A stretch of 64,000 bases of DNA from Nonomuraea solani. Lineage in GTDB: Bacteria; Actinomycetota; Actinomycetes; Streptosporangiales; Streptosporangiaceae. Positions 17,071 through 25,708 of the stretch are shown piece after piece; the first letter of the stretch is position 1, and every line of letters begins with the position of its first letter. Where the stretch lies: the NCBI RefSeq assembly GCF_900108335.1, contig NZ_FNVT01000002.1, positions 310,001-374,000 on the forward strand, in the 5' to 3' direction. The translations under genes were made by a program, and so were the position numbers. Below the pieces are notes generated by a model. The model did no database searches. It had not been told where the DNA came from and worked only from the letters and a program-made list of their open reading frames with translations.

Positions 17071-17474
17071 TCAAAGTTCTTGCTTGAGCGCGGTGTTCAT
17101 CGCGGAGAACCAGGCGGCCGCGTGAGGGCAGGCGTTCCTGATGGTGTCTATGCCGATCTCGGCTATGACGAGCGGGCCGTCGGAGGTCTTGCGGTAGCGC
17201 GGATACAGACGCAGGAGACGCTTGGAGGGGGCCGTGCCGACCCCGTCGTTGACCAGTTCGGCGCCTTGGGCGTGCATCACCATCGCTTGGACGGCATGGG
17301 AGAGCGCGTCATCGCCGGTGAGTTCGCCGAGTGCCTCATGGCCCAGCAGGACCGTTTGGTCGTGAGGATGGACCAGGTGACGTAGGCATCGGAGCCGAGC
17401 AGGTAGGGCTCGATGACTTCGCGTACCACGGTCTCTTCGGTCTGGCCCTCGCACAGGATGTGCAGGCGGCGCAT
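17071..17474 (-). pseudogene. DUF4276-family gene with internal deletion and frameshift
   Basis: The first 41 codons from the ATG at 17474 match the start of DUF4276 proteins (MRRLHILCEGQTEETVVREV...YVTWSILTTKR). Around 17340-17352 the match jumps to another frame and continues with the family C-terminus (GELTGDDALSHAV..., ELVNDG, APSKRLL, YRKTSDGPLVIAEIG) to the stop at 17071. About 90 residues of the middle are missing compared with the ~220-residue family. The gene is therefore decayed by a deletion that also broke the frame. It follows an AAA-ATPase fragment, the usual genetic partner of DUF4276. Confidence 0.8.
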
Positions 17475-17505
17475 TCCCGTCACCGCGGCTCGGCCTGTGG
17501 CCTGC

Positions 17506-18363
17506 CACCTCGGCCAGTTGGACGATGGCGTAGGGGTGCAGACCGAGCTCAGGTTCGTCGAGTACGACGAGGCTGGGAAGGTCGGGCAGGCTCAGCAAGG
17601 TCGTGAGGCAGATGAAACGGAGCGTTCCGTCCGACAGCGCGTCCGCCGGGAAGACGACGTCCGAGCCCTCCTGTTGCCACCGCAGCCGGAGCCGGCCGTT
17701 CTCCTCGATGAGCACGAAGTCTCTGAAGAACGGCGCGACCTGCTGGATGGTTCGGACGATCCTCCTGTACGCGGCGCGATCTTCCTGCTGAAGCCGAAGC
17801 AGGACGGCGGCCAGGTTTCGGGCGTCGGGGTGCAGCGCGATGTTGTCGGAGGCATACCCTGTCTGCTTGACCGGGGCGTTCGCGCTGGTGTCGTGGAAAT
17901 GGAAGACGCGACAGCCTCGCAGCGTGTCGACGACTTGCCCGGCGACGGAGGACAAGCCTTGCTCATCGAGCTCGTCCAAGAGGCGGGTCTCCCGATGTCC
18001 CCGCCCCAGGACATGTCCTTCGCCGTCCAACTCGATATCTTCGGTGCCGAAGATCAGCTCGTCGCGTGCCGCCGGGATGAGGTTGGCATGATATTTGCCG
18101 GTCGCGAATTCCAGGCTCAGGTAGATCTCTGGGCCGTTCTCACTTCCGCGATGGAGCAGGGCGGAGGCTCCACCCGCCTGGCCTACGAACAGGTTCAGCT
18201 CTTCGTCGACGATGCGGCCTAGCAGGGCGAGGACCGAGATGAAGTTACTCTTGCCCGCGCCGTTGGCACCGATCAGAACATTGAGATCACGCAACTCCAC
18301 CTTGGCAATCTCTGCGGCGCCATGTGCCCAGCTTAGGGTGATCCACCCGGGCGGCGTGCTCAC
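17506..18363 (-). pseudogene. AAA-family ATPase (AAA_15/AAA_21, OLD-like), 3'-truncated
   Basis: The first 286 codons are intact and typical. Walker A is GANGAGKS (residues 32-39), followed by the long lid region. An SDGTLRF signature (about 244-250) and Walker B LVVLDEPELGLHP (about 266-278) are also present. After VQLAEV the family match stops abruptly, and the frame runs on into unrelated sequence overlapping the DUF4276 remnant. The final ~60-100 residues (switch His region) are missing. The deletion point is about 17500-17506. Together with the neighbour this looks like the remains of a two-gene ATPase/effector system of the type found in defence islands. Confidence 0.8.
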
Positions 18364-18480
18364 CCTCCTTCAGTCGGAGAGTGCCGGTCGCGTGGAGTTC
18401 GGGGACGCGTTGGTACGGCTGAGACTTTCGCTCCCTGCACCGGGAATCCATTGGCCCACCTGGTGAGCGGGCAAGGGGGC

Positions 18481-19263
18481 CTACTCCAGGGGGTGGGGGG
18501 TGACGACTATGGTTTCTACGCCTTTTTCGGTGAAAGGCTTCAGGGATTCTTCTGTGGCGGTTGCGTCTGTTACCAGGGTCCAAGTCTCTGGCATGCGGGC
18601 CCAAGCGTGGAACGGGCGGCGGCCCAGTTTGGTGGCGTGGACCAGGACGTAGATGTGGCGTGCGCGGTCCATCATCAGTTCCTTGAAGCGGGTCTGCTGC
18701 AGGCTGGCCTCGCAGATGCCCTCCTCCGCCGTCACCCCGTCCGCGCCCAGGAACACGCGGTCGAAGGTCATGCGGGTCAGGGCGGCTTCCGCCAACGGGC
18801 CGATGAAGCCCTGGCTCACGTGGCGGAGGGTGCCGCCGAGGCATTCGACGTGTACGCCCGTCGCCCCGGCCAGCTCCTGCAGGGCGTTCAGGCCCGTCGT
18901 GGCCACCGTCAGGTCCACCGCGTGCCGAAGTTCGTGGGCGAGGGCGCCGGTGGTGGAGCCCGAGTCGAGCAGGACCGTTTCGCCGGGGCGGATCTGGGCG
19001 GCGGCCCAGGCGGCGATGGCACGTTTGGCCTCGAACGCCTCCCCGATGCGCTGCCGTAGCGACGCCTCCGGGTGGGTGACGACCGCCATCGCCCCGCCGT
19101 ACGTACGGGCCAGCAGGCCCGCCGCCTTGAGATGGGCGAGGTCGCGGCGGATCGTGGAGGCCGTCACGCCCAGTTGGGCCGACAGCTCCTCGACGCTGGC
19201 CAGCCCGGTGGTGGTGGCCAGGCGGACGATCTCGTCGCGGCGAACCTGTGCTGCGCGGCCCAT
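18481..19263 (-). CDS. DeoR-family transcriptional regulator
   Basis: The 260-residue protein has an N-terminal DeoR helix-turn-helix (QVRRDEIVRLATTTG, then ELSAQLGVTASTIRRDLAHL). A DeoR sensor domain of the ISOCOT fold follows, with LLDSGSTTGALAHEL and VFLGADGV. DeoR sensors usually bind phosphorylated sugars, which fits its place after the pdxA2- and DUF1537-type genes. The ATG at 19263 has AAAGGA upstream. A GTG at 19287 that overlaps the previous stop as GTGA is an alternative start. It probably controls this operon and the divergent transporter operon. Confidence 0.9.
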   Translation of the reverse strand: MGRAAQVRRDEIVRLATTTGLASVEELSAQLGVTASTIRRDLAHLKAAGLLARTYGGAMAVVTHPEASLRQRIGEAFEAKRAIAAWAAAQIRPGETVLLDSGSTTGALAHELRHAVDLTVATTGLNALQELAGATGVHVECLGGTLRHVSQGFIGPLAEAALTRMTFDRVFLGADGVTAEEGICEASLQQTRFKELMMDRARHIYVLVHATKLGRRPFHAWARMPETWTLVTDATATEESLKPFTEKGVETIVVTPHPLE

Positions 19264-19283
19264 CGGTGGTCGGTCCTTTCCCG

Positions 19284-20282
19284 TCACAGGCCCCGCGCGG
19301 ACGACAGCTCGGCCGCCTGGCGCAGGGCCTCGATCATGCTACCCGGGTCCGCGACGCCCTTCCCCGCGATGTCGAAAGCGGTGCCGTGGTCGACCGAGGT
19401 CCTGATCACGGGCAGGCCGACGGTGATGTTGACGCCGGCCTCCAGGCCCAGGATCTTGACGGGGCCGTGGCCCTGGTCGTGGTACATGGCGACGATGAGG
19501 TGGTAGTCGCCGCGCCCGGCCAGGAAGAAGGCCGTGTCGGCGGGGAGCGGGCCGTGGACGTCCATGCCTTCGGCGCGCAGGAGGCCGATCGCGGGGACGA
19601 TCTTCTCTTCTTCCTCGCCGTAGCCGAACAGGCCGTTCTCGCCGGCGTGCGGGTTGATGCCGCAGACGCCGATCTTGGGACGCTCGACGCCGGAGCCGCG
19701 CATGGCCGCCTCGCCCCGGCGGATGGTGCGTTCGACCAGGCCGGGTTCGATGCGGGCGACCGCGTCGATCAGGCCGATGTGGGTGGTGACGTGGATGACC
19801 TTGACCTTGGGGGTCGAGAGCATCATGGACACCTCCTCCGTACCGGTGAGGTGGGCCAGCAGCTCGGTGTGGCCGGGGAAGAGGTGGCCGGCCGCGTGCA
19901 GGGCCTCCTTGTTCAGCGGGGCCGTGCAGATGGCCCGGACCTCGCCGGACGTCGCCAGCTCGCTGGCCAGCCGGACGTACTCGTACGCCGCGTGACCCGC
20001 CACCGGCGACACCTCGCCCCACGGCAGGTCGTCGGGCAGGAGACCCGGGTCGATGACGTTGACGCGGCCCGGCTCGAACACGGCCTCGGCGACGTCGTTC
20101 ACGGTCACCACCTCCGGCCGTACACCGAGGAAGCCGGCGGCCCTGCGCAGGCGTGCGGCGTCACCGATGACGACCGGGCGGCAGAACGTGGCGACCTCGG
20201 GGGCGAGGAGCGCGCCGACGATCACCTCCGGTCCAACGCCGGAGCCGTCCCCCATGGTGAGGGCGATGAGAGGGGTGCTCAT
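19284..20282 (-). CDS. pdxA2: PdxA2-type 4-phospho-four-carbon-acid dehydrogenase
   Basis: The 332-residue protein is full length for the PdxA family (isocitrate dehydrogenase-like fold). It shows LTMGDGSGVGPEV at the N-terminus, the metal-site region with HIGLIDAV, CGINPHAGENGLFGYGEEE near residue 205, and YHDQGHGPVK. Next to a DUF1537 kinase, the established role of such paralogues is oxidative decarboxylation of 4-phospho-D-threonate or -erythronate to dihydroxyacetone phosphate, rather than vitamin B6 synthesis. The ATG overlaps the kinase stop by ATGA (20279-20282), so the two are made together. Confidence 0.88.
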   Translation of the reverse strand: MSTPLIALTMGDGSGVGPEVIVGALLAPEVATFCRPVVIGDAARLRRAAGFLGVRPEVVTVNDVAEAVFEPGRVNVIDPGLLPDDLPWGEVSPVAGHAAYEYVRLASELATSGEVRAICTAPLNKEALHAAGHLFPGHTELLAHLTGTEEVSMMLSTPKVKVIHVTTHIGLIDAVARIEPGLVERTIRRGEAAMRGSGVERPKIGVCGINPHAGENGLFGYGEEEEKIVPAIGLLRAEGMDVHGPLPADTAFFLAGRGDYHLIVAMYHDQGHGPVKILGLEAGVNITVGLPVIRTSVDHGTAFDIAGKGVADPGSMIEALRQAAELSSARGL

Positions 20283-21475
20283 GTCAACCTTTCGTCGAAG
20301 GGTGCGAGGTGGGCGGCCATGCGGAGGAGGCTGTCGCGGTCGCCGAAGCTGCCGGGTCTGGTGACCACCGAGTGGCCTTGAGGGGTGCGGCTGTGTACGG
20401 CGCCGTGGTGGACCTGGCCGACCGGGATCAGTTCGCGCACGTCGAGCGCCTCCAGGACGCGGCGAGCGGTCTCTCCGCCGGTCAGGATGAGTCGCGCCGG
20501 GGAACCATCAAGAGCCCGCGCAACCAGCCGGGCCAGGGCATCCGTGAGGGAGGCTTCTGCCACGGTCAGCACCGTGGGGCCGGTGGTGAGGGCCGCTCGG
20601 AGGCGTCGCGCCGTGGCTTCCGGAATGTCCAGGTCGGCGGTGGTGAGGGATATGTGGTGCGCGCCGTGGTCGATGAGGAGTGCGGCCTGCGCGGCCGCGC
20701 TGGGGGCGGCGGTGCCGACCACGACAAGGAGCGGGGACGTCTCGAAAGACGAAAGCGACGAAGGCGCGGGTGGGTCATTCGGGAAGGTGCGGCCGAGGAC
20801 GGCGGCGAAGGTGCGGCCAAAGGCGGTGGCGAGGCCGCCGGCGCCGATCAGGCGGGTCCGCGGGTCGGCCGCGAAGGCGGCGGCGACGATCGCGTCCAGG
20901 TCGCGGTCCGTTTCCGCGTCGCACACCGCCACCCCGCTCGCCCGCCCGATCGCCGCCGTCAACCCCCGGTGATCGGCGCGGACGGTGGCGAGCGGCACGT
21001 GGGTCACGGTAAGCCCGTCGAGAGCAGCGGCGACAGAGGCGGGTGCCGGGCGCGGTTCGATGTGCCAGGCGCGCGTTTCGCGCAGCGGGACCCCGTTCAC
21101 GTACGGCACCCCGCCCACGACGGTACGCCCCGCGGCCGGCAGCGCGGACGCGAAGACGACAGGGCCGGAGACGGCGGAGACGGCGGAGACGGTGGCGGCC
21201 ACGTCCCCCCGGAGCAAAGAGTCGATCTTGACGAAGATCCGGCGGTCACCCGCCTGCGCGAGCGCCTCCCGTACCAGCTCGGCGGCCCTCGGATGATGCC
21301 GGCAGTCCAGGTCGGCGACGAGCACCGGATCGGAGAAAGACGCGTACGGCCCGGACAGCGCGATTCGCGCAGGACGCGCGGGTGACATGAGTGCCGCCGC
21401 CACCTCCGCCGCCCCCGACAGATCGTCGGCCAGGGCGAAGAGAGGAACCCAGGGCCGGCCGATTGCGTGAATCAC
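20279..21475 (-). CDS. DUF1537 four-carbon acid sugar kinase
   Basis: The ~398-residue kinase has the N-terminal DUF1537 signature ADDLSGAAEVA (family motif ADDLTGA) and a KIDSLLRGDV block. The C-terminal nucleotide-binding part shows LILTGGETARRVLEAL. Characterised members (OtnK, DtnK, LtnK) phosphorylate erythronate or threonate at O4, and the product is used by the PdxA2-type enzyme encoded next. The start is uncertain: GTG at 21475 or GTG at 21502, neither with a good ribosome site, so the mRNA may be leaderless or nearly so. A palindrome sits exactly over the 21475 start. Confidence 0.87.
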   Translation of the reverse strand: MIHAIGRPWVPLFALADDLSGAAEVAAALMSPARPARIALSGPYASFSDPVLVADLDCRHHPRAAELVREALAQAGDRRIFVKIDSLLRGDVAATVSAVSAVSGPVVFASALPAAGRTVVGGVPYVNGVPLRETRAWHIEPRPAPASVAAALDGLTVTHVPLATVRADHRGLTAAIGRASGVAVCDAETDRDLDAIVAAAFAADPRTRLIGAGGLATAFGRTFAAVLGRTFPNDPPAPSSLSSFETSPLLVVVGTAAPSAAAQAALLIDHGAHHISLTTADLDIPEATARRLRAALTTGPTVLTVAEASLTDALARLVARALDGSPARLILTGGETARRVLEALDVRELIPVGQVHHGAVHSRTPQGHSVVTRPGSFGDRDSLLRMAAHLAPFDERLT

Positions 21476-21477
21476 GC
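21465..21477. promoter_or_regulatory. palindrome over the DUF1537 kinase start, candidate operator
   Basis: GCGTGA-A-TCACGC is a perfect 6-1-6 inverted repeat. It covers the GTG proposed as the kinase start, in the 90-bp region between the two divergent operons. Such a position would block initiation of the kinase operon. The likely binder is the DeoR protein of the cluster, but that is inference. Confidence 0.45.
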
Positions 21478-21516
21478 GATGAGTATTGCACGAAACGCGC
21501 ACGTTATGCCACAGTT

Positions 21517-21535
21517 GCCCGCAAGTAACGCGGGC
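21517..21535. promoter_or_regulatory. inverted repeat between divergent operons, candidate operator
   Basis: Arms GCCCGC and GCGGGC are separated by 7 bp (AAGTAAC). It lies 30 bp upstream of the substrate-binding protein ATG and between the divergent transcripts, a suitable place for the cluster regulator. Confidence 0.4.
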
Positions 21536-21565
21536 GTGTCCCGCACCCCCCAGATGGAGGGCTGA

Positions 21566-23131
21566 ATGTCTCAGTCCACAACCCCGGAGGTCTCACGCCG
21601 CGCGTTCCTGAGATTGGGGGCCGCGGCGGGCGTCGGGCTCGCCGCCGGATGCGCCGGCCCGACAGGTAGCCCCGCGCCCGGATCGATGGTCCTCGCGCTC
21701 AACCGCTCCCTGGTCTCCCTGGACAACAAGCTCAACCAGTTCGAAGCGGCGGTCACCGTGCAGCGCGGCGTGCGCCAGGCGCTGACCAGGATCGGCCCGG
21801 ACCTGGCCACCCAGCCGGTGCTCGCCGAGCGCTTCGAGCTGACCGCCCCCACGGAGTGGACCGTCCGGCTGCGCGCCGGCGCCCGCTACTCCGACGGCTC
21901 CCCCGTCACGGCGAAGGACGTACGGACGGCGCTGGAGATGTACCAGGAGGTCAACGGCTCGTTCATCGCCTCCTTCTTCCCCGAGTGGCCCGAGGTGGTG
22001 GAGGACGACGAGCGCACGTTCCGGCTGCGCACGGGCAGGCCGCTGCCCGTCCTCGACTATCTGATGGCCAACATCCTCATCACCCCGTCGGCCGCCAACC
22101 GGCCGCAGGAGCTGCAGAACGGCCTCGGCAGCGGCCCCTACACGGTCACCGCCTCCGACCGGGGCACGGGCGTCTACACATTGCAGGCCAATCCGGCCTA
22201 TTGGGGTACGCGGCCGAGCGTGCGTACCGTGCACGTGCGGTTCATCCAGGAGGAGTCGAGCCGGGTCGTCGCCCTGCGCAGCGGCGAGATCGACGTGATC
22301 GACACGATCTCGCCCGACTCGGCCGAGCAGTTGCGCGGCCTGCCGGACGTCGAGCTGACCTCGGCCGTCGGCACCCGCATCAACCAGCTCTTCTTCAACT
22401 TCCGCAAGCCGGCCGGGCATCCGCTGGCCGACGCGCGGGTGCGCAGGGCGCTGACCTTCGCGGTGGACGGCAGGACGCTGGCCGAGGATGTCCTGCAGGG
22501 CACGGTGATCGCGGCCGAGGGCGTCGTCAGCGGCATTCTGGCCGGCGCCGTCAAGACCGGTCAGTACGTGTACGACCCCGCCATGGCCACCCGGCTCCTC
22601 CAGGAGGCGGGCATCCGGCCCGGCGACCTCAACTTGAAGATCATCTGGGAGAGCGGCGAGTTCCCCAGCGACGCCCTGCTCATGGAGGGCGTCCAGCAGA
22701 TGCTCGAACGCGTCGGCGTACGCTCCACGCTGCGGCAGTTCGAGCCGGGCGGCGACATCTCGAAGTGGCGCCAGGGCCGCGCCGGCGACTGGGACCTGCT
22801 GGGCAACGGGTTCTCGGTGCCGACCGGGCTGGCGTACTCGGCGCTCCAGGGCATGTACGGCGGCACCGCCGAGAAGGAGAAGACCCGCGACACCTACCAC
22901 GGCTACGTGCAACCGGCCGTGGTGGCGCTGCTCGAACGCGCGGCCCAGGAGGTGGACGCCCAGGCCAGGCTGGCGATCGTGGCCGAGGCCCAGCGCGCGG
23001 TGTGGGAGACGTGGCCGTGCCTGTGGGCGTTCGTCCCGCGCTCGCTGCTGGCGCACCGCAGGCGGGTGCGCGGCCTGGCGCTCGAACCGACCAATTCCTA
23101 CGACCTCGCCGCGCTGCGGCTGGACGGGTGA
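21566..23131 (+). CDS. ABC transporter substrate-binding lipoprotein, SBP_bac_5 (peptide/oligosaccharide type)
   Basis: The 521-residue protein has a twin-arginine signal (SRRAFLRLG) followed by a lipobox (GLAAGCAG, Cys29), so it is exported folded and anchored on the outer membrane face. The mature part is a full-length family 5 binding protein with RFELTAPTEWTVRLRAGARYSDGSPVTAKDV. Family 5 binders take di/oligopeptides, nickel, or plant- and glycan-derived saccharides. The neighbouring sugar-acid genes argue for a carbohydrate-like ligand. It is the first of eight tightly packed genes. The ATG has a GGAGGG site about 8 bp upstream. Confidence 0.93.
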   Translation: MSQSTTPEVSRRAFLRLGAAAGVGLAAGCAGPTGSPAPGSMVLALNRSLVSLDNKLNQFEAAVTVQRGVRQALTRIGPDLATQPVLAERFELTAPTEWTVRLRAGARYSDGSPVTAKDVRTALEMYQEVNGSFIASFFPEWPEVVEDDERTFRLRTGRPLPVLDYLMANILITPSAANRPQELQNGLGSGPYTVTASDRGTGVYTLQANPAYWGTRPSVRTVHVRFIQEESSRVVALRSGEIDVIDTISPDSAEQLRGLPDVELTSAVGTRINQLFFNFRKPAGHPLADARVRRALTFAVDGRTLAEDVLQGTVIAAEGVVSGILAGAVKTGQYVYDPAMATRLLQEAGIRPGDLNLKIIWESGEFPSDALLMEGVQQMLERVGVRSTLRQFEPGGDISKWRQGRAGDWDLLGNGFSVPTGLAYSALQGMYGGTAEKEKTRDTYHGYVQPAVVALLERAAQEVDAQARLAIVAEAQRAVWETWPCLWAFVPRSLLAHRRRVRGLALEPTNSYDLAALRLDG

Positions 23132-23134
23132 GCC

Positions 23135-24070
23135 ATGATCGGTTACGCCGTGCGGCGGCTCGGGCAGAGCGTGCTGACCGTGTTCCTCACCGTGTCCACG
23201 GTGTTCGTGCTGATCCGGCTGGCGCCGGGCGACCCGGCCGCGTCGTTCGCGGGGCCGCTGGCCACGACCGAGGACCTGGCGAAGGTTCGGGCGATGTTCG
23301 GGCTGGACGAGCCGCTGGCCGCCCAGTACGGACTTTTCCTGAAAAATCTCCTGACGGGCGACTTCGGCACTTCCTACTCCTTCCAGGCCCCGGCGCTCGA
23401 CGTGGTGCTGGGCCGCCTGCCGTACACGATCACCCTGGCCCTGTCCGCCATCCTGCTCACGGCGGTGATCGCCATCCCGCTGGGCGTGTGGATGGCGCGG
23501 CGCGCCGACACGCGCAGGGAGCTGGCCGCGAACGTGCTGACGATCGCCGGCCAGTCGATGCCGGAGTTCTGGACCGGCGTCATGCTGCTCACGCTGTTCG
23601 CGATCGTGGTGCCGGTGCTGCCGGCCTCCGGCTTCGCCACGTGGGGCGGGCTGGTGCTGCCCACGGCGACCGTGGCGATCCTGCAGGTCGCGCTGATCTC
23701 GCGGCTGGTCAGGCGGGAGATGGTGACGAACCTCGCGGCCCCCTATCTCACCGTGGCGCGCTCGCGGGGCGTCTCGGTGTTCGGGCTGACCTGGCGGTAC
23801 GCGATGGCGAACTCGGCCATCCCGGTGCTGACGGCGCTGGGCACGCGGTTCGCGGCGATGGTGAACGGCGTCGTCGTGGTCGAGGTGGTGTTCGCCTGGC
23901 CGGGCGTCGGCTCGCTGGTGGTGCGGGCGCTGGAGACCAGGGACTACCCCTTGATCCAGGCGACCGTGCTGGTCACGGCGGCGGCCGCGGTGCTGGTGCA
24001 GTTCCTGGTCGATCTGGCCTACTCCGTACTCGATCCCCGCATTCGCCTGGGAAAGGCGGTCACCCGATGA
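23135..24070 (+). CDS. ABC transporter permease, DppB/OppB type
   Basis: The 311-residue protein has six hydrophobic helices. The N-terminal family signature is MIGYAVRRLGQSVLTVFLTV, and a TIxRLAPGDPA-like segment (LIRLAPGDPAASF) precedes the first loop. The EAA loop lies around residues 200-220 (LTVARSRGVSVFGLTWRYAMANS). It forms the importer channel with the following DppC-type protein. It starts 3 bp after the binding-protein stop and ends in a 4-bp overlap with the next gene. Confidence 0.94.
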   Translation: MIGYAVRRLGQSVLTVFLTVSTVFVLIRLAPGDPAASFAGPLATTEDLAKVRAMFGLDEPLAAQYGLFLKNLLTGDFGTSYSFQAPALDVVLGRLPYTITLALSAILLTAVIAIPLGVWMARRADTRRELAANVLTIAGQSMPEFWTGVMLLTLFAIVVPVLPASGFATWGGLVLPTATVAILQVALISRLVRREMVTNLAAPYLTVARSRGVSVFGLTWRYAMANSAIPVLTALGTRFAAMVNGVVVVEVVFAWPGVGSLVVRALETRDYPLIQATVLVTAAAAVLVQFLVDLAYSVLDPRIRLGKAVTR

Positions 24071-24918
24071 CCACAGCCGTCACGCCCGCGCTGCTGGCGC
24101 GGGCGGCCGTGACGCGGCGGCGCAAGGGACGCAGGCTCAAGCTGGTGGCGGGCTCGATCTGCACCGCGATCGTGGTGCTGCCGGTGGCGCTGGCGAACGT
24201 GCTGCCGATTCCCGGCTCCGACCAGCAGGATCTCGGCGCGCGGCGGCTGCCGCCGCTGACCGGCGGGCACCTGTTCGGCACCGACCAGCTCGGCCGTGAC
24301 CTGCTGGCCAGGGTGCTGCACGGCGGGCAGGTGTCGCTGCTCATCGGTGTGCTCGCGGTGCTGGTCTCCGGGCTGGTGGGCGTCCTGGCCGGGTCGGCGG
24401 CCGGCTATTTCGGCGGCTGGGTGGACGCGGTCGTCTCCCGGCTGCTGGAGGCGCAGCTCTCGTTGCCGCTGCTGATGATGCTGCTGCTCGTGGTGGCCCT
24501 GTTCGGGGCGTCCGTGCCGGTCATCACGCTGGTGATCGCGTTCGCGCAGTGGCCGGAGGTGGCCCGGCTGTCCCGGTCGCTGGTGCTGGTCGAACGCGAG
24601 AAACCGTACGTGGACGCCGCCCGCATGCTCGGCCTGCGCCGGGCCGCCGTGCTGGCCGTCCACGTCATCCCGAACATCATCCGGCGCGCCGGGCTCGTCG
24701 TCCTGCTGCTGCTGGCGCAGGCCGTGCTGCTGGAGAGCGCGCTCAGCTACTTGGGCGCGGGCCCGCAGCGGCCGTTCGCGACCTGGGGCCGGATCATCTC
24801 CGACGGCCAGGACTACATCACCACCTCCTGGTGGCTGGTGACGCTGCCTGGCCTGGTGATCGTGCTGCTGGTCGTCGGGGTCAACCTCGTCGGCGACGCC
24901 CTGTACGAGAGGCGGTGA
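24067..24918 (+). CDS. ABC transporter permease, DppC/OppC type
   Basis: The 283-residue protein has an N-terminal helix, the periplasmic segment with LFGTDQLGRDLLARVLHGGQVSL (family signature) and five further helices. The EAA loop is YVDAARMLGLRRAAVLAVHVIPN. The ATG at 24067 overlaps the preceding stop as ATGA. The same frame stays open for over 700 codons upstream, but that part is a shadow of the binding-protein and first permease genes and is not an N-terminal extension. Confidence 0.94.
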   Translation: MTTAVTPALLARAAVTRRRKGRRLKLVAGSICTAIVVLPVALANVLPIPGSDQQDLGARRLPPLTGGHLFGTDQLGRDLLARVLHGGQVSLLIGVLAVLVSGLVGVLAGSAAGYFGGWVDAVVSRLLEAQLSLPLLMMLLLVVALFGASVPVITLVIAFAQWPEVARLSRSLVLVEREKPYVDAARMLGLRRAAVLAVHVIPNIIRRAGLVVLLLLAQAVLLESALSYLGAGPQRPFATWGRIISDGQDYITTSWWLVTLPGLVIVLLVVGVNLVGDALYERR

Positions 24919-24919
24919 C

Positions 24920-25708
24920 ATGCTCGACGTCGAGGATCTGCGGATCGAGCTGATGACCGAGCGCGGCGTGGTCCGCGCGGTGGACGGCGTCTCGTTCTCG
25001 CTCGGCGCCGGTGAGACGGTGACCATCATCGGCGAGTCGGGATCGGGCAAGTCGACGACCGCGATGGGCGTGCTGCGGCTGCTGCCCGAGGACGAGGCGG
25101 TCGTTTCCGGGCGGATCACCATCGACGGGCACGACGTGGCCGCCGATCCGCGCGCCGCGGCCCGGCTGCGCGGCGGCACGGTCGCGCTGATCCCCCAGGA
25201 TCCGATGACCGCGCTCAGCCCCGTGCACAGCGTCGGCGGCCAACTGCGCGAGGCCGTACGGCTGCGTGACCCGGCCCTGTCGCGGAGGGCGGCCGAGGAC
25301 CGGGCGGCGGAGCTGCTCACCCAGGTCGGCATCCCCGAGCCGCGCCGGCTGGTGCGCCTGCATCCGCACCAGCTCTCCGGCGGGATGCTGCAACGCGTGC
25401 TGATCGCGATGGCGCTGGCCGGGCGGCTCAAGCTGCTCGTCGCCGACGAGCCCACCAGCGCGCTGGACGTCACCGTCCAGGCCGCCATCCTCGACCTGCT
25501 GCTGACGCTGCAGGAGGAGACCGGGATGGGGATCTTGATGGTCACCCACGACCTCGGGGTGGCGCGGCTGGTGTCCGACCGGGTCCATGTCATGAAGGAC
25601 GGGAGATTCGTGGAGAGCGGCGAGGTGGAGCAGATCGTGGACGCGCCGGCCGAGGACTACACCCGCTCGCTGCTGAGCGCCGTACCGAAATTGGGTGATT
25701 TCCGGTGA
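24920..25708 (+). CDS. ABC transporter ATP-binding protein, DppD type
   Basis: The 262-residue ATPase has Walker A GESGSGKST (about 37-45), Q-loop LIPQDPMTALSP, signature LSGGMLQRVLIA and Walker B LLVADEPTSALDV with the following D-loop. The switch is MVTHDLGVA. It lacks the long C-terminal oligopeptide extension, so it is at the short end of the family. It starts one base after the upstream stop and powers the importer together with the DppF-type protein. Confidence 0.94.
   Translation: MLDVEDLRIELMTERGVVRAVDGVSFSLGAGETVTIIGESGSGKSTTAMGVLRLLPEDEAVVSGRITIDGHDVAADPRAAARLRGGTVALIPQDPMTALSPVHSVGGQLREAVRLRDPALSRRAAEDRAAELLTQVGIPEPRRLVRLHPHQLSGGMLQRVLIAMALAGRLKLLVADEPTSALDVTVQAAILDLLLTLQEETGMGILMVTHDLGVARLVSDRVHVMKDGRFVESGEVEQIVDAPAEDYTRSLLSAVPKLGDFR

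Noticed and set aside
19284..20282. Vitamin B6 biosynthesis role for the PdxA-type gene
   Set aside because: Its coupling to a DUF1537 kinase and DeoR regulator fits the PdxA2 catabolic role, and no pdxJ is nearby.
21856..24918. A 1020-codon plus-strand frame that looks like one giant protein
   Set aside because: Its first 737 codons are a shadow of the binding-protein and first permease genes (Arg/Pro/Ala-rich, no domains). Only the last 283 codons from the ATG at 24067 are the DppC-type permease.
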